Of a stretch of 64,000 nt of DNA, positions 48,107 to 59,292 are shown piece by piece. A program made the position numbers and the translations under genes. The notes beneath the pieces were generated by a model. That model worked only from the letters and a program-made list of their open reading frames with translations, was not told the DNA's origin and made no database searches. Source of the stretch: Polytrichum commune (lineage: Eukaryota > Streptophyta > Polytrichopsida > Polytrichales > Polytrichaceae); contig OX485808.1 of NCBI GenBank assembly GCA_950295325.1, positions 12,648,501 to 12,712,500 on the forward strand. The letters are read 5' to 3'. Within the stretch, counting starts at the first letter, position 1. Each line of letters starts with the position of its first letter.

Positions 48107-48683
48107 GGGTTGTTTACACCATGGATCGTGAAGTCGTCCCAAGGCCATGTAAAATCCGTGATTGGTTGTTGAACTCGTCCCAGGACCACTTCGGTTTACA
48201 CTAAGGAAAAAATGCCAGAGTGAGCATGGAGTTTTAGGTCCCCAGAAGACATGTTTTAAGGCCTACATTATGCACTGTCACGGTCCAACGAGATTTGCGG
48301 TGGGAGAGGCAAAATAGGTGCTATGATACAAAAAGACAAGGGCCATGGCAGAGAAATGTTGTTATAATAAAAAATGAATGATTTTTTTGGGGGGAAAGAG
48401 AAGATGAAGACAAGAGAAGACAAGAGAATGGTCAAACTTAATTGTTTTTGGGGGTAAAACTGCCCTTTTTGGGCATTTATTTAAAAAATTAGCACATTCG
48501 CTTTTTGGTGCATGGTCGTTCCTCGTGGTCCACATCCGGTTTACACCTAGTGAGGGGCCGAAAGGCTTTGTAAATTGATTTTTTTAAAAGAAATCGGACC
48601 ATGAAAGCTGGACCATGAAGTCGGGCCATGGAAAAAGGCCATCTTCCATGGTTCGACTTCATGGTCCATGGTGTAAACCAGCC
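48107..48683. mobile_element. MITE with GG(C/T)TG(T/G)TTTACACC ends
   Basis: Left end GTTGTTTACACCATGGATCG, then TGAAGTCG, pairs with right end CGACTTCATGGTCCATGGTG, then TAAACCAGCC. Inner pairs include GGACCACTTCGGTTTACAC near 48183 and GTCCACATCCGGTTTACACC near 48528. No clean target duplication was found. Confidence 0.7.
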
Positions 48684-48894
48684 TTCAGTGATCACAACGA
48701 CAACCTGAGAATATTGTGGACCATAAAACAATAAGCACCACCGACTATGTAGTTGACACTTGCTCGTGATTGCAAATGTGAAATTCAATTGCAGCGATGA
48801 ATGAAAGAAATATAGGTGTCCAAAATATTGTTGTGTTGGAGTTAGGCGTGTCTACGTTAACGAGCTCGCGTGTTCTTGAATTTGAAGCCAGTGT

Positions 48895-49100
48895 CGGGGG
48901 AGATTTTTGGGCATAATCGGTCGAAATCCTAGTGTTTCCAAGCCCAACTGGTTACATGTCGTGATCTGTTCATTTCTCTTTTATTCATTTGAGGTATATT
49001 CCATAGATTCCTCTACAATGATCGGTAATTTTCAAGTTATTTCTCAAACTCAACCAGTTCATCTGTAACTTAGCGGTCGGTTCTCTCTGTTCATTGTTTG
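48895..49100 (+). repeat. Family R repeat, copy 3
   Basis: GGGGGAGATTTTTGGGCATA, CCCAACTGGTTACATGTCGT, TTTGAGGTATATTCCATAGA and ATGATCGGTAATTTTC match the other two copies. Confidence 0.6.
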
Positions 49101-49501
49101 AAGCAACCACCGACTTATAAAATCTCTCTGAATGTATTGCTTGCAAGTGTTCAAAAACTCCTCAGTATGGAATCTTCTCCTCTAGCTATACTTGTGTAGC
49201 TTGTAACATTTCAATGCTAAAATTGCTTCAGCAACTGCTGAAACCAAAACTCGACTCCCAGATTCTAAGCATCACTCATCAATATGGAACAACACGGATT
49301 TTGGACTGTGAATAGTGCAGCAGGAGATGATAAATAGGATAAACGTTTGCAATGAAGCAGTGAAAGCTAAATATAGCACGTGTCATAAACCTTTGCCCAG
49401 ATTTATGCATGGGCAGTTGGAAGTTGGAACCATCAGAATTCAAAGGACTCGGGATTATGGTCCGAGACGACCCTAAACTGCTGGATGATGGTGGAGAGAT
49501 A

Positions 49502-49625
49502 CCCAAATCTTAAGGAAGAGGTTGGCGGTTCGATTCCCGGCTGTGAAATCTCTTGCCAGGTGGTTAATTGCCTCATGTGCTTTGGCGTTGGCCTATTGGC
49601 CTTCTGTCTCAAAAAAAAAGAAAAA
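49502..49625 (+). mobile_element. SINE family 2, copy with poly(A)
   Basis: A B box GGTTCGATTCC lies in GTTGGCGGTTCGATTCCCGG near 49524. The body CTTGCCAGGTGGTTAATTGC, then TTGGCGTTGGCCTATTGGCC and TTCTGTCTC, ends in an A-rich tail. The A-box part is missing or worn. The body is shared with 52127-52205. Confidence 0.65.
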
Positions 49626-49685
49626 AACTTGGGGATTATTCTCTGAATTATTTCAGCTGATGGATTTCTTACTGCTGGGCACTAA

Positions 49686-50075
49686 GGGCTGGTTCACACG
49701 GGTCCCAAGTCCTAAGTCCCAAGTCACTTGAGGTCAATCCGTGCAATCTCAACCGTTGAGAGCATGGAAAGTTGGGGCTTACCACTTCACATAGGGTGCC
49801 AAGCCCTAACTCCCAACTATGACATGGATGCCTACATGGCAACACTTTTTGGAGGTGAGGTTCGGGACTTGTGTTGAGAGTTGGGTCGAGCAAAAAGCTA
49901 AATCCAAACTCTCAATACAAGTCCCGTGAATATTTTGCATAAAATAATCAAGATCTTACTCTAATGATAGTTAACCATATTTTAAATGGTTTCTTGAGGC
50001 TCAAAAGTTGGAACGTTGCCTCGATGTTGGGACTTGTCAATATGATTGGGACTTGGGATCCCTTGTGAAGCAACC
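49686..50075. mobile_element. Second copy of the 8518 MITE family
   Basis: Starts GGGCTGGTTCACACGGGTCC after TAA. It shares CTTGAGGCTCAAAAGTTGG, GTTGAGAGTTGGGT and GTTGGGACTTG with the 8518 copy in the opposite orientation. Its right end is diverged and abuts the long-inverted-repeat element at 50077. Confidence 0.7.
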
Positions 50076-50416
50076 CAAAAGCACCCCTGGTGAGCTTTTG
50101 GGGGAAGGGTCTCTTGATGGGATATGGGCTGGGGCTTGCAACTTACAACCCCATAAAAACTTTTTGAACGAGACCGAAAATGTTTCCAGACTTCAAAAAG
50201 AAGAAGTTGTCCTTTCATTCTTGAAGGTTGCCTAGTCCACAAAACCTATAATATTCAATGTGCCTCACCTTCAAGGTCCAAAATCCAATATATATGTTCG
50301 CTTCCCCTTAGTAAATAAGCATTTGATTGGGATTTCATTTCCAAAGTGAGACCATCAATAAAATTTGACTTGGAAGTTAAAAGTATCAAAAATTCCCCAT
50401 TAGCATTGAATTGATC

Positions 50417-50573
50417 ATTTTTGTGACTTACCATTTGAAAGGGCCTTTGTCATTTTAAAGTTCAGCTCAAAATAATGTGCTACTTTAGCTAGATACTTTA
50501 AATAAAGTAGCACATTATTTTAAGCTCAATTTTTAAATGACAAAGGCCCTTTTAAATGGTAAGTCACAAAAAT
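50417..50573. repeat. Near-perfect 157-bp hairpin
   Basis: Left ATTTTTGTGACTTACCATTT, then GGGCCTTTGTCATTT and AATAATGTGCTACTTTA, pairs over about 70 bp with the complement at 50503-50573. The loop is under 15 bp. Confidence 0.8.
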
Positions 50574-50660
50574 ATCCCCTCGATGAAATGCAACGAAATT
50601 GATGTTAAGAGTCCGGGAAGCTTAAAATAAGCTTTATATGCTTATGGGACTAAAGATACA

Positions 50661-51065
50661 TCAAGGTGGTGTCAAACAAACTAATTCCCTAGAGTGGCGG
50701 AGTGCAGTGGCCTCTATAAGGTAGAGGCTAATATCATCTTGTTGGTCTAATTGAAAGAAAGACTTGAGATTCCCTAATACTACCTTCTCAAATAGTGATT
50801 GAAACTTATCTCTAATGAAGTTATATAGGGGACACTCCAACACAAAGTGTGCCTCATTTTCAGCTACATTATGAGAGCAAAAAATGCATAATCTATCATC
50901 TCTAGAGATAGGTATAGTAGACCACTGTCCGGTTTCAATGGCAAGTCCATGATTTGAGGTGTGGTAGGCAACAATGATCTTATATTGTGATGGCGTCAAT
51001 GGCTGCTTCAAGTATAATTCACATTCATATCTCTCGGGGGGTTCACTCCCTCTTATATTTTGCAT
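50661..51065 (-). pseudogene. LINE C-terminal zinc-binding fragment (zf-RVT-like)
   Basis: An uninterrupted 134-codon frame starts at an ATG. Around residues 60-80 it has C-x2-C (CIFC), then His and Cys in AENEAHFVLECPLY, the pattern of the zinc-binding segment downstream of reverse transcriptase in many plant LINEs. Upstream TSNHGLAIETGQW and the spacing also fit that region. No reverse transcriptase core is attached, so this is a fragment of a non-LTR element. It lies inside the long-inverted-repeat element 50077-51738. A second, broken copy of the same segment lies at 7590-7800 on the plus strand. Confidence 0.6.
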
Positions 51066-51784
51066 ACACGTGCGTTCGGGACCTATTTATTGGGGGGTTA
51101 TTTACCTTGCAGAAAAGATTATAAGGTATGGTATTTTTCAAAATAAAGGTGTGATGGTATTTTACATGTAATCCTTTTTCACTATTTATATGTGATGGTA
51201 TTTTACATGTAATCCCTTTTCACTATTTTAAAACCCCCTATATTATATGTAAGTTTTTTACAAAATTTATCTACAATGAATATATTAGACCCTATTTTTT
51301 ATCACACGTTGTTCTACGATTCTCGCCAGTGAGCCCCCCGAGTCATATCTGATAGAATCCTTGATGTAGGTAATATAGTTTCTTCCCTAAGAGATGTAAA
51401 TGAGGAAAAATTCACATCTTTAACTTCCAAGTTAATCACATACTTTATTGACAATCTCACTATGAGAATGAAATCCCAATCAATTGCTTATTTACTAAGT
51501 GGAAGTGAACATATGTATTGGATTTGGGCCTTGAAGTTGAGATCCACTCAATATGGGTTTTGCATACTAGTCAACCTTCAAGAATGCAAGGACAACTCTC
51601 CTTTGTGAAGTCGGCCAGGGTGGCTAGCATTTTTCGGTTGGGTTCACAATTTTATTTTTTCTAGGGTTGCAAGTTGTGGACCCCGGACCTTATCCTATCA
51701 AGGGACCCCTTCCCCAAAAAACTCATTGGGGGTGCTTTAACGTCCAAATTTCTTACTTGGAGGGACACCTACACAAAATAGTCG

Positions 51785-52105
51785 TATTAGTGTGGGTGGA
51801 AAATTAGCGTGGGCTATACTAATTTTATAGGCAAGATATACTTAATGTGGGTCCTAAATTCCCATGTCTTCCTCGAGTCTTCATGAAGATTTCCAACCAA
51901 CACATTGAATATTAGTTTTCAGACAAAAGTAAAACAAAACAAAACAATCACCCACATGAATTTTCTAGGAAAAACTATTAGTGTGGCCCACACTAATTTT
52001 CTACTTGACATTTAGTGTGACTTGAAAATTAGTGTGACCCACTTTATTTCTCATCATGGGAATTAGTATGAGCTCTAGAAAATTACTGTGAGCCACAGTA
52101 ATAGG
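51785..52105 (+). repeat. TTAGTGTGGGCC-rich repeat, copy 2
   Basis: Same order as 11165-11460 (TTAGCGTGGGCTATACTAAT, TCCAACCAACACATTGAATA, AATCACCCACATGAATTTTC, AATAGGACTATCCAC). Confidence 0.6.
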
Positions 52106-52126
52106 ACTATCCACTATATATATATA

Positions 52127-52205
52127 TTTTTGAGACAGAAGGCCGACAGGCCAGCGCCAAAGCACAGGAGGCAGTTCACCACCTGGCAAGTTTTCCGTCA
52201 AGTAG
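52127..52205 (-). mobile_element. SINE family 2, reversed copy
   Basis: The complement reads TGACGGAAAACTTGCCAGGT, then GAACTGCCTCCTGTGCTTTG, GCGCTGGCCTGTCGGCCTTC and TGTCTC, matching the 49502 copy. The tail is A/T-rich. Confidence 0.6.
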
Positions 52206-52400
52206 AGAGAGGACTATCTACTATAGATGTGAGTGTTTTGTGAATAGCGAGCTTCATATGATGATGAACATTAATTTATTGGTTGTGCCCTACAACAAAG
52301 CTCCTAGTTTGCTCTTTTTTCTTGCCCATGAAATTGTCCTTGAATGAATATGTATGGATGAATGTGGAAACTAGATAGAGTTATCTAGAGCCTAAGTTAA

Positions 52401-52801
52401 TTACACTAATTATTGTATTTAATGTCACCAATTCTATTTGTCTTGCTTAATACTAATTGTAAACCACCCGTGTAGTGTCACCAACTCTCAATATAAATCT
52501 ACCATTATTTGTCATTCCTCGTTAAAAAATTGGGCATCACATATTGACAATGTTGAAATTACTCTCACTTACTAAGTGGATTTTCATTCAAATGTCAATC
52601 ATCCATGACACTTTTTCATTACATTAATGTTAGGATGCAGATAACATCGGACGTTGTTTCAAAAAATGGCATTCAGTTGAACTTAAACTAAGTTGGGATG
52701 ATAATACTTATAAACTTATTCATAAGGATTGCCATTTAAAAAGTTACCACAAATGACATGAAATAACCATATAACACTAAGTACAATATTTAGTGTACTA
52801 C
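52401..52801 (+). mobile_element. Family J element, complete
   Basis: Bounded by TTACACTAATTATTGTATTT and AGTACAATATTTAGTGTACT. The interior is collinear with 34165-34556. Confidence 0.7.
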
Positions 52802-52809
52802 TCTTAACA

Positions 52810-53630
52810 CTTAACTTCCCAAGCCCATGAAAGGGTTGTTTTGAGTGCATTCACTCAATGGTGGTCGTGGAATTTTCATAGATAAGTTTTGAGGTTAAAA
52901 TGGGATTTGACTGTAGGATCCTGAAACATGAGAGATGGGTTGTAATGAGGGAAACAATGGGCACAAATAACTCTTGGAATTTCTAGATTACAACAATTGA
53001 AGGAAGTGATGCATGAGAAAAATGCCATGTTTTATTCCCCAAAGAAGACCTTTGACCAATCAAATTCACCTGAAAAATGAGCAGAAGTCTTGTGTGATCC
53101 ACTAAATGGGAACAACTCAATAATTGAGCATCTCCACAAATTCTCATGCAAAATGTGCAAATTACAATAGGCTAGCCACCTCACTTTTGGAGTATCTAAA
53201 TTGTCCCATATTTCTAACCCACATATATGCAAAGAATTCCTCTAAAGTTTGAGGTGTCCAAGTGTTAGACTAAGCAGTTGATGTGAGCATAGAGGCCATT
53301 TCTACATGAACATCACAAAAAAATGTTTTTACCAAAATAAAATATAATTGATGTTCATGCAAAGTTTGCATAGAACTACATGGCAACTATTGGTGAGAGT
53401 CAACACCCTCACATGAGCTCCCAACACAACAAAACCATGACCACTTCCCAATTTGACATATTTTTACACATTCTAATCATCTACAAATTGCATGGCTCGT
53501 GTGTTTATGCATAGATGTCCATGTTGGCTTGATGTTTATAGTATTTTGATTGCGGATGAATGAGTTAGGTGGGCTTAATGTAGGGAAAAATCATCCATCG
53601 ACCATAAATTAGTTGTTTGGGAAGTTAGGG
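52810..53630 (-). pseudogene. Repeat T, copy 1: coding-like remnant of unknown element
   Basis: The region is a direct repeat of 62265-62910. On the minus strand an open frame (53232-53032) reads like protein (WDNLDTPKVRWLAYCNLHI; FSGEFDWSKVFFGE), followed after a stop by ITSFNCCNLE. The other copy retains ITSFN.YNL and SHFNLKT phrases in broken frames. Preservation of similar peptide phrases suggests both derive from a once-coding mobile element. The family is not recognised. Confidence 0.35.
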
Positions 53631-54419
53631 GTTATGATAAGGTATAGGGGAAGCTATAGATGAGGGGAGATCAATTCGTGAATTCATCCAATGGGCACAA
53701 CCTTACGTGCATAGCATCTTGTTGAATGGTGAATGTGGCACATCAGTTGAATGGTGCACATGTTTGATCATGAAATTGTGAACAATAGTCCAAGCAAGAA
53801 GAAAGAAAAGAAGAAAAAGAATGTTAGTTAAATCCGATGTGACGAAGGTCCATTAACCATCCTTATTTGGGTTCCATAAGGAATTGAAAGGGGAGGATGG
53901 TGTAATGCCCACCCTTCAGCAGGTGTACCTGCAAGTGACTAGGGAGTGTAGGGAGAGGAGGTTAGTGGAGTGGGATAGGGGCTTGTCAATTTTTAAGCTT
54001 TTGTTTGTTAAGGACCATGTAGGTGAGGTATTTAATGGAATTTAGTGAAATAATTTGCATGAGTGATTCAATTTTCGTAATTGAGATGTCAAAATCTTTG
54101 TGTTTATTGATGGTGGAGTTGTATATTGTTCCTTGAATTCCAACGGTAATGATCAAAGGTGGGAAGGTTTGCTAGCCAAGTTGTCAAAGGTGTGGGATAA
54201 GGATGTCATATTTGTCATGTGTATGGGTAATAGTGGCTTCCAAAAATCTAACGTTACAATAAGTAAATTCAAAGAATTGGATAATTATGTCGGGGAATGA
54301 AGAAAAGAGGAGGTGTCACTTGGAGATTTACCTTTAATACAAAGGATGTCTGGTCTAAGCATTGTTAGACATGTGCATTTGGGAAGGAAACATGAGCATG
54401 GTAAGAGCCAAGAGGGAAG

Positions 54420-55200
54420 TGTATTGTCTGGATCATTATGCGAAATGTTGTAATCTAGTGAGTTGAGGTTGGATGTCGTTGATGTCATCCGAGAGCATAG
54501 CCAAGTCATCAACATATCCTATGGTAGTTATTTCACATTTAAATGTATTAAATTCATCACCCGGGAGTCTAGAGCTAGTTGCCTTAGAATGGGTAATAAG
54601 AATATGATAAAATTATATGGGCTTACTATATCGCCTTGAATGGTGCCTTGACTAATGGGGATGGGGGAAGTAGTGATAATGTGGTCACCTTAAAACCACG
54701 AGTTTGAATAAATATTACCCTCAAGATTAATTGCATCCAATGGAATCCCAGGTCTTTCATGATGGCTAGGAAACGGGCATGGTCTATAGAACCAAATGCA
54801 TATAAAATCTATGTATGCGATATATACATATTTATGAATTTATTTATGAATTTAACGTCTTTAAGAGCTTGTAGTTGTCTACCAATATTGTGCATTGGAC
54901 GGAAACCCTCTTGATTGTCGTGTAGGATTTTGTAGCGTTCATGGTGGGTTGTTAGAAGAGAAGCGTGCTAGTAAAAACACTATATATAGTACACCCAAGG
55001 GCTATTTGTAATTTAGTATGTTCATGGGGTCATCTTTTTGTGCAATAATATGGTAGTATGGTGTGTTTTGAGCATTGAAGGTAACGTTGGTAGAAAAATA
55101 GGAAGAGCATGTCGTGGGAAATTATGAGTAAGATTTTGAGAATGTCAAATGGGATGCAATCCGCGCCCGGGGTTTTGCCTTCAGAAAGGTGTTTAAGGCA
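54420..55200 (-). pseudogene. Decayed LINE reverse transcriptase domain
   Basis: On the minus strand the motifs of a non-LTR reverse transcriptase appear in the expected order across broken frames: KTPGAD followed by CIPFDILKIL (55176 downward), NQEGFRP with a RQLQ continuation (54916-54896), AFGSIDH followed by FLAIMKDLGF (54799 downward), and the catalytic YVDD in GYVDDLAMLSDD (54516-54505). Stops and frameshifts interrupt it, for instance after LTRLQHFA and before the AFGSIDH block, so it is inactive. The enzyme would copy its own RNA at a nicked target; here it marks an old insertion. Confidence 0.8.
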
Positions 55201-55239
55201 GTCATCATATGGTGTGAAGCAGAGTTCGGGAAGTTTTTG

Positions 55240-55880
55240 AAGCCTTACTGGCTAATTGCCAGTAGTTGCTACGAAGGGTCGGGTTTTTTCCAATTTACAT
55301 CGGCAACAGCCGGTCTTTTGTAAAATCAATCGGCCAATTGCCTATATTTTCATATTTTCATTGGCCAATATCCGATTAAATGGAATTCATATCGGCACTA
55401 ATTGTTTAAAAAATGTATGAAAAGTTATTAGAAATCACTTCTTAGTACAAAATCTTGAATAAGTGAAAAGAAAGGCATGTTCAAAATTTTAAATTTGAAG
55501 AGTTAACATCCTTGGCAGGAATTGAACCTAGCAATGCCTTCACTGCTTGAAGGCCAAGGGTCCCCCAATTCTTCATAGAAACAATTGGATTTGGTCATGG
55601 AAAGGTTGCATAATTCAAAAAGTTTAAGGTTTAGGGTACTTCCTCAAGTGCATCATCAAATGCCCCAGACAAATAGCGCTCTGGATGCTTCCGGTTGAAA
55701 TCCAGTAACTCACAAGAAGAATCGGCTACATTTCCGGGACATTTTCTAGTCCATCGACTAATTGCCGGAGGATTGAAATTACAGTCGGATTGCCATCCGA
55801 TGGTTGGAAATTTGGACCGGCCATGAGGGGAAATCCATCGGCTGATAATGAACTAGCCGTCGGTTTTCCCCGAACATAGG
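55240..55880. repeat. CGG-motif-rich insertion with a tRNA-like B box
   Basis: The segment separates the RT and ORF1 remnants. It carries many ATCGGC/GCCGAT motifs clustered near both edges (55250-55400 and 55720-55870) and a quieter middle. On the minus strand near 55510 it has GGTTCAATTCC, a good match to an RNA polymerase III B box. It contains no coding frame. Its class is unknown. Confidence 0.35.
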
Positions 55881-56460
55881 TGTGAACGTATGAATATTGT
55901 GAAAGTAAAGGTCTCGAAGGGAGTATGAGCGGTGTGTCAAAGAGTGGGTCGGTGTAACACATGGACTCGCAGTGTAATGGGAGGGCTGATTTTGTAGGGT
56001 ATGCGGCGTTATGCTATTTTCAAAAGAGAATTGTTGGTATGATGTATTATTGTTGAGGATGATGTGTGTGAAATGAGGTTTCTGGAATTGAGTGTGTGGG
56101 TTGAGATGGTGTGATTTAGGCGAAATAGTGAAGTGGTTTGAAGACGGACAAAAATATTGGAGTGATGTGGATTGGAGTGCTCAAAGAAAATGAGGAGGAC
56201 AGGTGAAGATATATTGAGGAGATGTCTCCTTTGTCTTGCCAATTTCGGAGTACAGTAGTTCTTAATTGAAACATAACTGAGAATAATAGAGTAAGGTTAA
56301 GAGCTGTAGGTAACCTAAACATCATGATTCGGAGTTAAAGGTTGTTGATGTTGCGCTTGTAGTAGAATGGATTTCGAGTCGGTTGTCATCTGTTCCGCTG
56401 TGCCTGCCATTGTCGAGGTGAATTGACGCAATGTTGCGTGAAGGAAAGTCTACTAATGAA

Positions 56461-57915
56461 TTACGAGGCATGATGGTCATAGTGTTGTGTAATGCTCTGT
56501 TGGGTTTCGATTAGGTCGGCTCGCATAGATAGTTGTATGTTGGATCGGAGCTGATTTAGTCGTGTGTCCAGTTTGATGCTATGTTCCGCGACCTCTTCCT
56601 TAAGTGCACTTTGGAAATCTTCGAGCATAAAAGAAGTTTTAGTCTTGTCCTCCACGGCCGCCGCAAATGTGTGGCGGTTAGTGTCGATGCCCATGTACAG
56701 TGCTGCTTCGCAAGGTTGTGCTCAATCAATTGAGTTACGGTGAGGGTAGAAGTCTACCATACGTCCGAGAAATTTGACATGTTGTGTATGTGGTGATTGT
56801 ATCGCAGATGATGAAGGCGGTACATAGGTGTTTGCATGTGGGGTCCTTGTTGGCATGCCCAAAGGATACCGTGATGACGGTGTCGCGCTAAAACAAATCT
56901 CTGAGGAAGTTGGTGATGTATTCTTGTGAGTACTTGGTGTTCACCCCTTTCACATAGATGGTTAGGCTTAAATTTATGGCTCTAGCGTCGTCCACTGATA
57001 CACCTGGTGCGAGTTTGAGGAGTATGGAGACAATTTGTTTAATGTGATCTAAGCAAGGCGGATGTTCGAGGAGATGATGTCGTGCCGTCTCAATCACGAG
57101 GGAGAGGAAAACATAATATGAGTCTATGGAATGTTTCTGGAAGTCGCGGACTTCAAGCAAGGTGCCCGCTAGATATCTTGCAGAGATATTTTGTTGGATG
57201 AGTCTGATTGCAAGGGCACCTACTCCCTGGCCTTTAAGGGTATCTCCTTTAACTTGTAGCTTGAGGAAGTGAGTAGAAGATGGGAGATCCAAACCTTTTG
57301 CCAATCTTCCCACGAGTGAGCTTGCCATTGAGCCCTAGAATGAATGTTCTGTTACCGGTGAGCAATGGGTAGGCATCTTGTTGACGGTGACGGAGATCAA
57401 CTTCAAGATATCCACTCCAATTTTTTCCCCCGGAGGTGCTGTTGTAAACAAAGGCCGTGACTGGTCCGGAAAAGGTCCGCCCTAGCTCTATTTCCATAAA
57501 AGCGAATCTAGCAGTGGCTAACTCTTCAATTCTGGAGCCCATGATTTCACAGCTGCTATCAAGTCTAATTTGGATCTGGTATTGCAGTGCGAGGTATGTT
57601 TCCTTACCTACTTCGGGGGACACCAAGGAATGAATTCTACCAGGTGAGTATTCGTTCTGCTTATTTCTGCGAGTTTCCAAATTGCAATAGTTCTTGCTGT
57701 GTGTGGATGGTCTGGGGAGGATGGAAGTCTAGTCGAGTGTAGAGGCTTTGAAAAATGTCATAGCCAGACCATAGAAAATCTACGAGAGATATATTAAGAA
57801 GGTCGGAGTTAGGGCCAAGAGGAAGGCTTGAAGTGGATGAGTGCAGATGAGGACCATTCTGGTCGTGGTCGCTATGTCCTTGTGCACATTTCCCTCTAAA
57901 GCTTGTTGGAGTCAA
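56461..57915 (-). pseudogene. Probable LINE ORF1-like remnant upstream of the RT
   Basis: Three minus-strand frames (57915-57661, 57680-57249, 57328-56888) plus a coiled-coil-like piece (56694-56461) form one broken reading unit that precedes the reverse transcriptase in the same orientation. Phrases such as PVTAFVYNSTSGGKNWSGYL and FGHANKDPT suggest a real former protein. The overlap of two frames at 57249-57328 indicates a frameshift near 57300. Assignment as ORF1 rests mainly on position ahead of the RT; no named domain is claimed. Confidence 0.5.
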
Positions 57916-58332
57916 AGCTAACCTCTTGTTGTTAAAATCGATTGTTTGGTAGGAGCTTGCATCTTGGTAGTTGAGTATTGGTGTAGGAAGTGGTGATATC
58001 TCCGGGAGGAATTGTGTCCGTGGAACTGGAAAGCCCCGATGGACAGAGGAAGTGGGTTCAACGAAACCTCGGAGATGAGGAGGCGAAACAAAAGTTGTTG
58101 CAGGGCCATGGGTGGGTGGTTGAAACCCGGGGCGGTGTCGCCATTTCGGTGATTGTGGAATGTGATGAGCACCTGCAGCAAAATGTTGCGGTTTTATGCA
58201 TCAGTGGAGTGAGTGCAGAGAATGTTGTCAGGTTAATTAGGAAGACGTTGTGAATGACAAGCGGCAGGAGAGATTTGTGAAGATGAGCTGGGCAGAGAGC
58301 GGTACTTGTGAGCATGTGTATGAGCAATCAAT

Positions 58333-58546
58333 CACTAGTAGAAATCTACTATGCCCAAAAAAAACCGTAGCCGAAATCGGCAGCCTGATCCAATTTTCAA
58401 GACCTTTCCAATGGTATATTACACGCCCCCAGATTCCTAAAATTTCAGTCGAATCTACAGTCGTTTAGCGACTGCAGATTGTGATGGTCAAAAGAACCGC
58501 AGTCAGTTTCGGTTGCGGTTTTTTTTGGCGTACATTTCTATCAGTG
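58333..58546. mobile_element. CACTA-type foldback, AAT target duplication
   Basis: The left end CACTAGTAGAAATCTAC and the right end, complemented, CACTGATAGAAATGTACG are followed by matching CCAAAAAAAACCG and CCGAAA segments. AAT flanks both sides (58330-58332, 58547-58549). No coding capacity. Confidence 0.8.
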
Positions 58547-59225
58547 AATATGAGGAAGGTTGACATAAATGTAAGGGAATGAGGGGGACAGTGATACTTG
58601 GAGGTGCCCAGTTTGTGTGTATGGATTGTGCAATGGGGCTAATGTGTGCAATTGGGGTTGATGCATGCGACAGTGAGCAGGGAGATTTTAGTGTAGATCT
58701 TATCTTCAGTTTACCTTTGATGCAAGAGGCAGACTACATTTCCCTTCACTCCGATTCCACTTATATTTGAGTTGCATCTCGAGATCGAGCGAGTTGATGG
58801 GAATGTGAACAAGTGCACACATCAAAGCATCAAGGTAGAGAGTCTTTTTTCATTGCTTTTCTTATTAGGACACCCATATTTGAGTTATATGTAGTTTGGA
58901 GTGGCTCCAAGAACAAATAACAATAACACCTAAACCCCAAATAAACACCAACTGCTCCAATTACACAATGCTCAATCTATAGTCTTCCCCTTTCACTCCC
59001 TTCTCCCCCTCTTGCCCCTCCCACTCCTTCAACACATGGCCACACCTCCTTTCGCAATGCGCGAACCGCCACAACAAAGGAGTGCCAAAGGATTAGAATC
59101 CCTCCACTCCACACTCTTTTGTAATCCATACACTCATTTGTATGCCCTTATCTACGTCAAAAACACCATAGAACACCCACAACAACCAACACCCCCTCCT
59201 TGGCTTCCTCCTTCCTATTGCCTTT

Positions 59226-59244
59226 CCCTAAACCCTAAACCCTT
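59226..59244. repeat. Short CCCTAAA telomere-type run
   Basis: About 2.5 units of the plant telomere heptamer. Similar short runs occur near 28459 and 34078. Confidence 0.5.
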
Positions 59245-59292
59245 GCTCCATGTGTCTTGCCCGCCTACGCCCGGATATCCTATGTATTCTTA

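Larger units (their letters stand above)
50077..51738. mobile_element. Long-inverted-repeat element carrying a LINE zinc-binding ORF
   Basis: The arms are about 320-345 bp (left 50077-50400, right 51395-51738). Matching words include AAAGCACCCC at the tips, GGGGGAAGGG, CTTGCAAC, GTTGTCC..CATTCTTGAAGG, AAAATCCAATA.ATATGTTC, TAGTAAATAAGCA.TTGATTG and GACTTGGAAGTTAAA. Between them lie a 157-bp hairpin (50417-50573), the 134-codon frame (50661-51065) and a 41-bp tandem duplication (51149-51230). Long inverted ends enclosing a foreign coding fragment resemble Pack-MULE-type elements, but no 9-bp target duplication was found. Confidence 0.6.
53900..58790 (-). mobile_element. Decayed LINE-type retrotransposon, interrupted by smaller insertions
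   Basis: The ORF1-like remnant and the RT remnant lie on the same strand, 1.2 kb apart. A distinct segment at about 55240-55880 and a CACTA-type foldback at 58333-58546 appear to be later insertions in or beside it. The 5' and 3' ends and a poly(A) tail could not be fixed, so the limits are approximate. Confidence 0.55.

Noticed and set aside
55500-55600. Possible tRNA gene on the minus strand (GGTTCAATTCC)
   Set aside because: There is a good B box but no matching A box or cloverleaf; it lies inside an inserted repeat.
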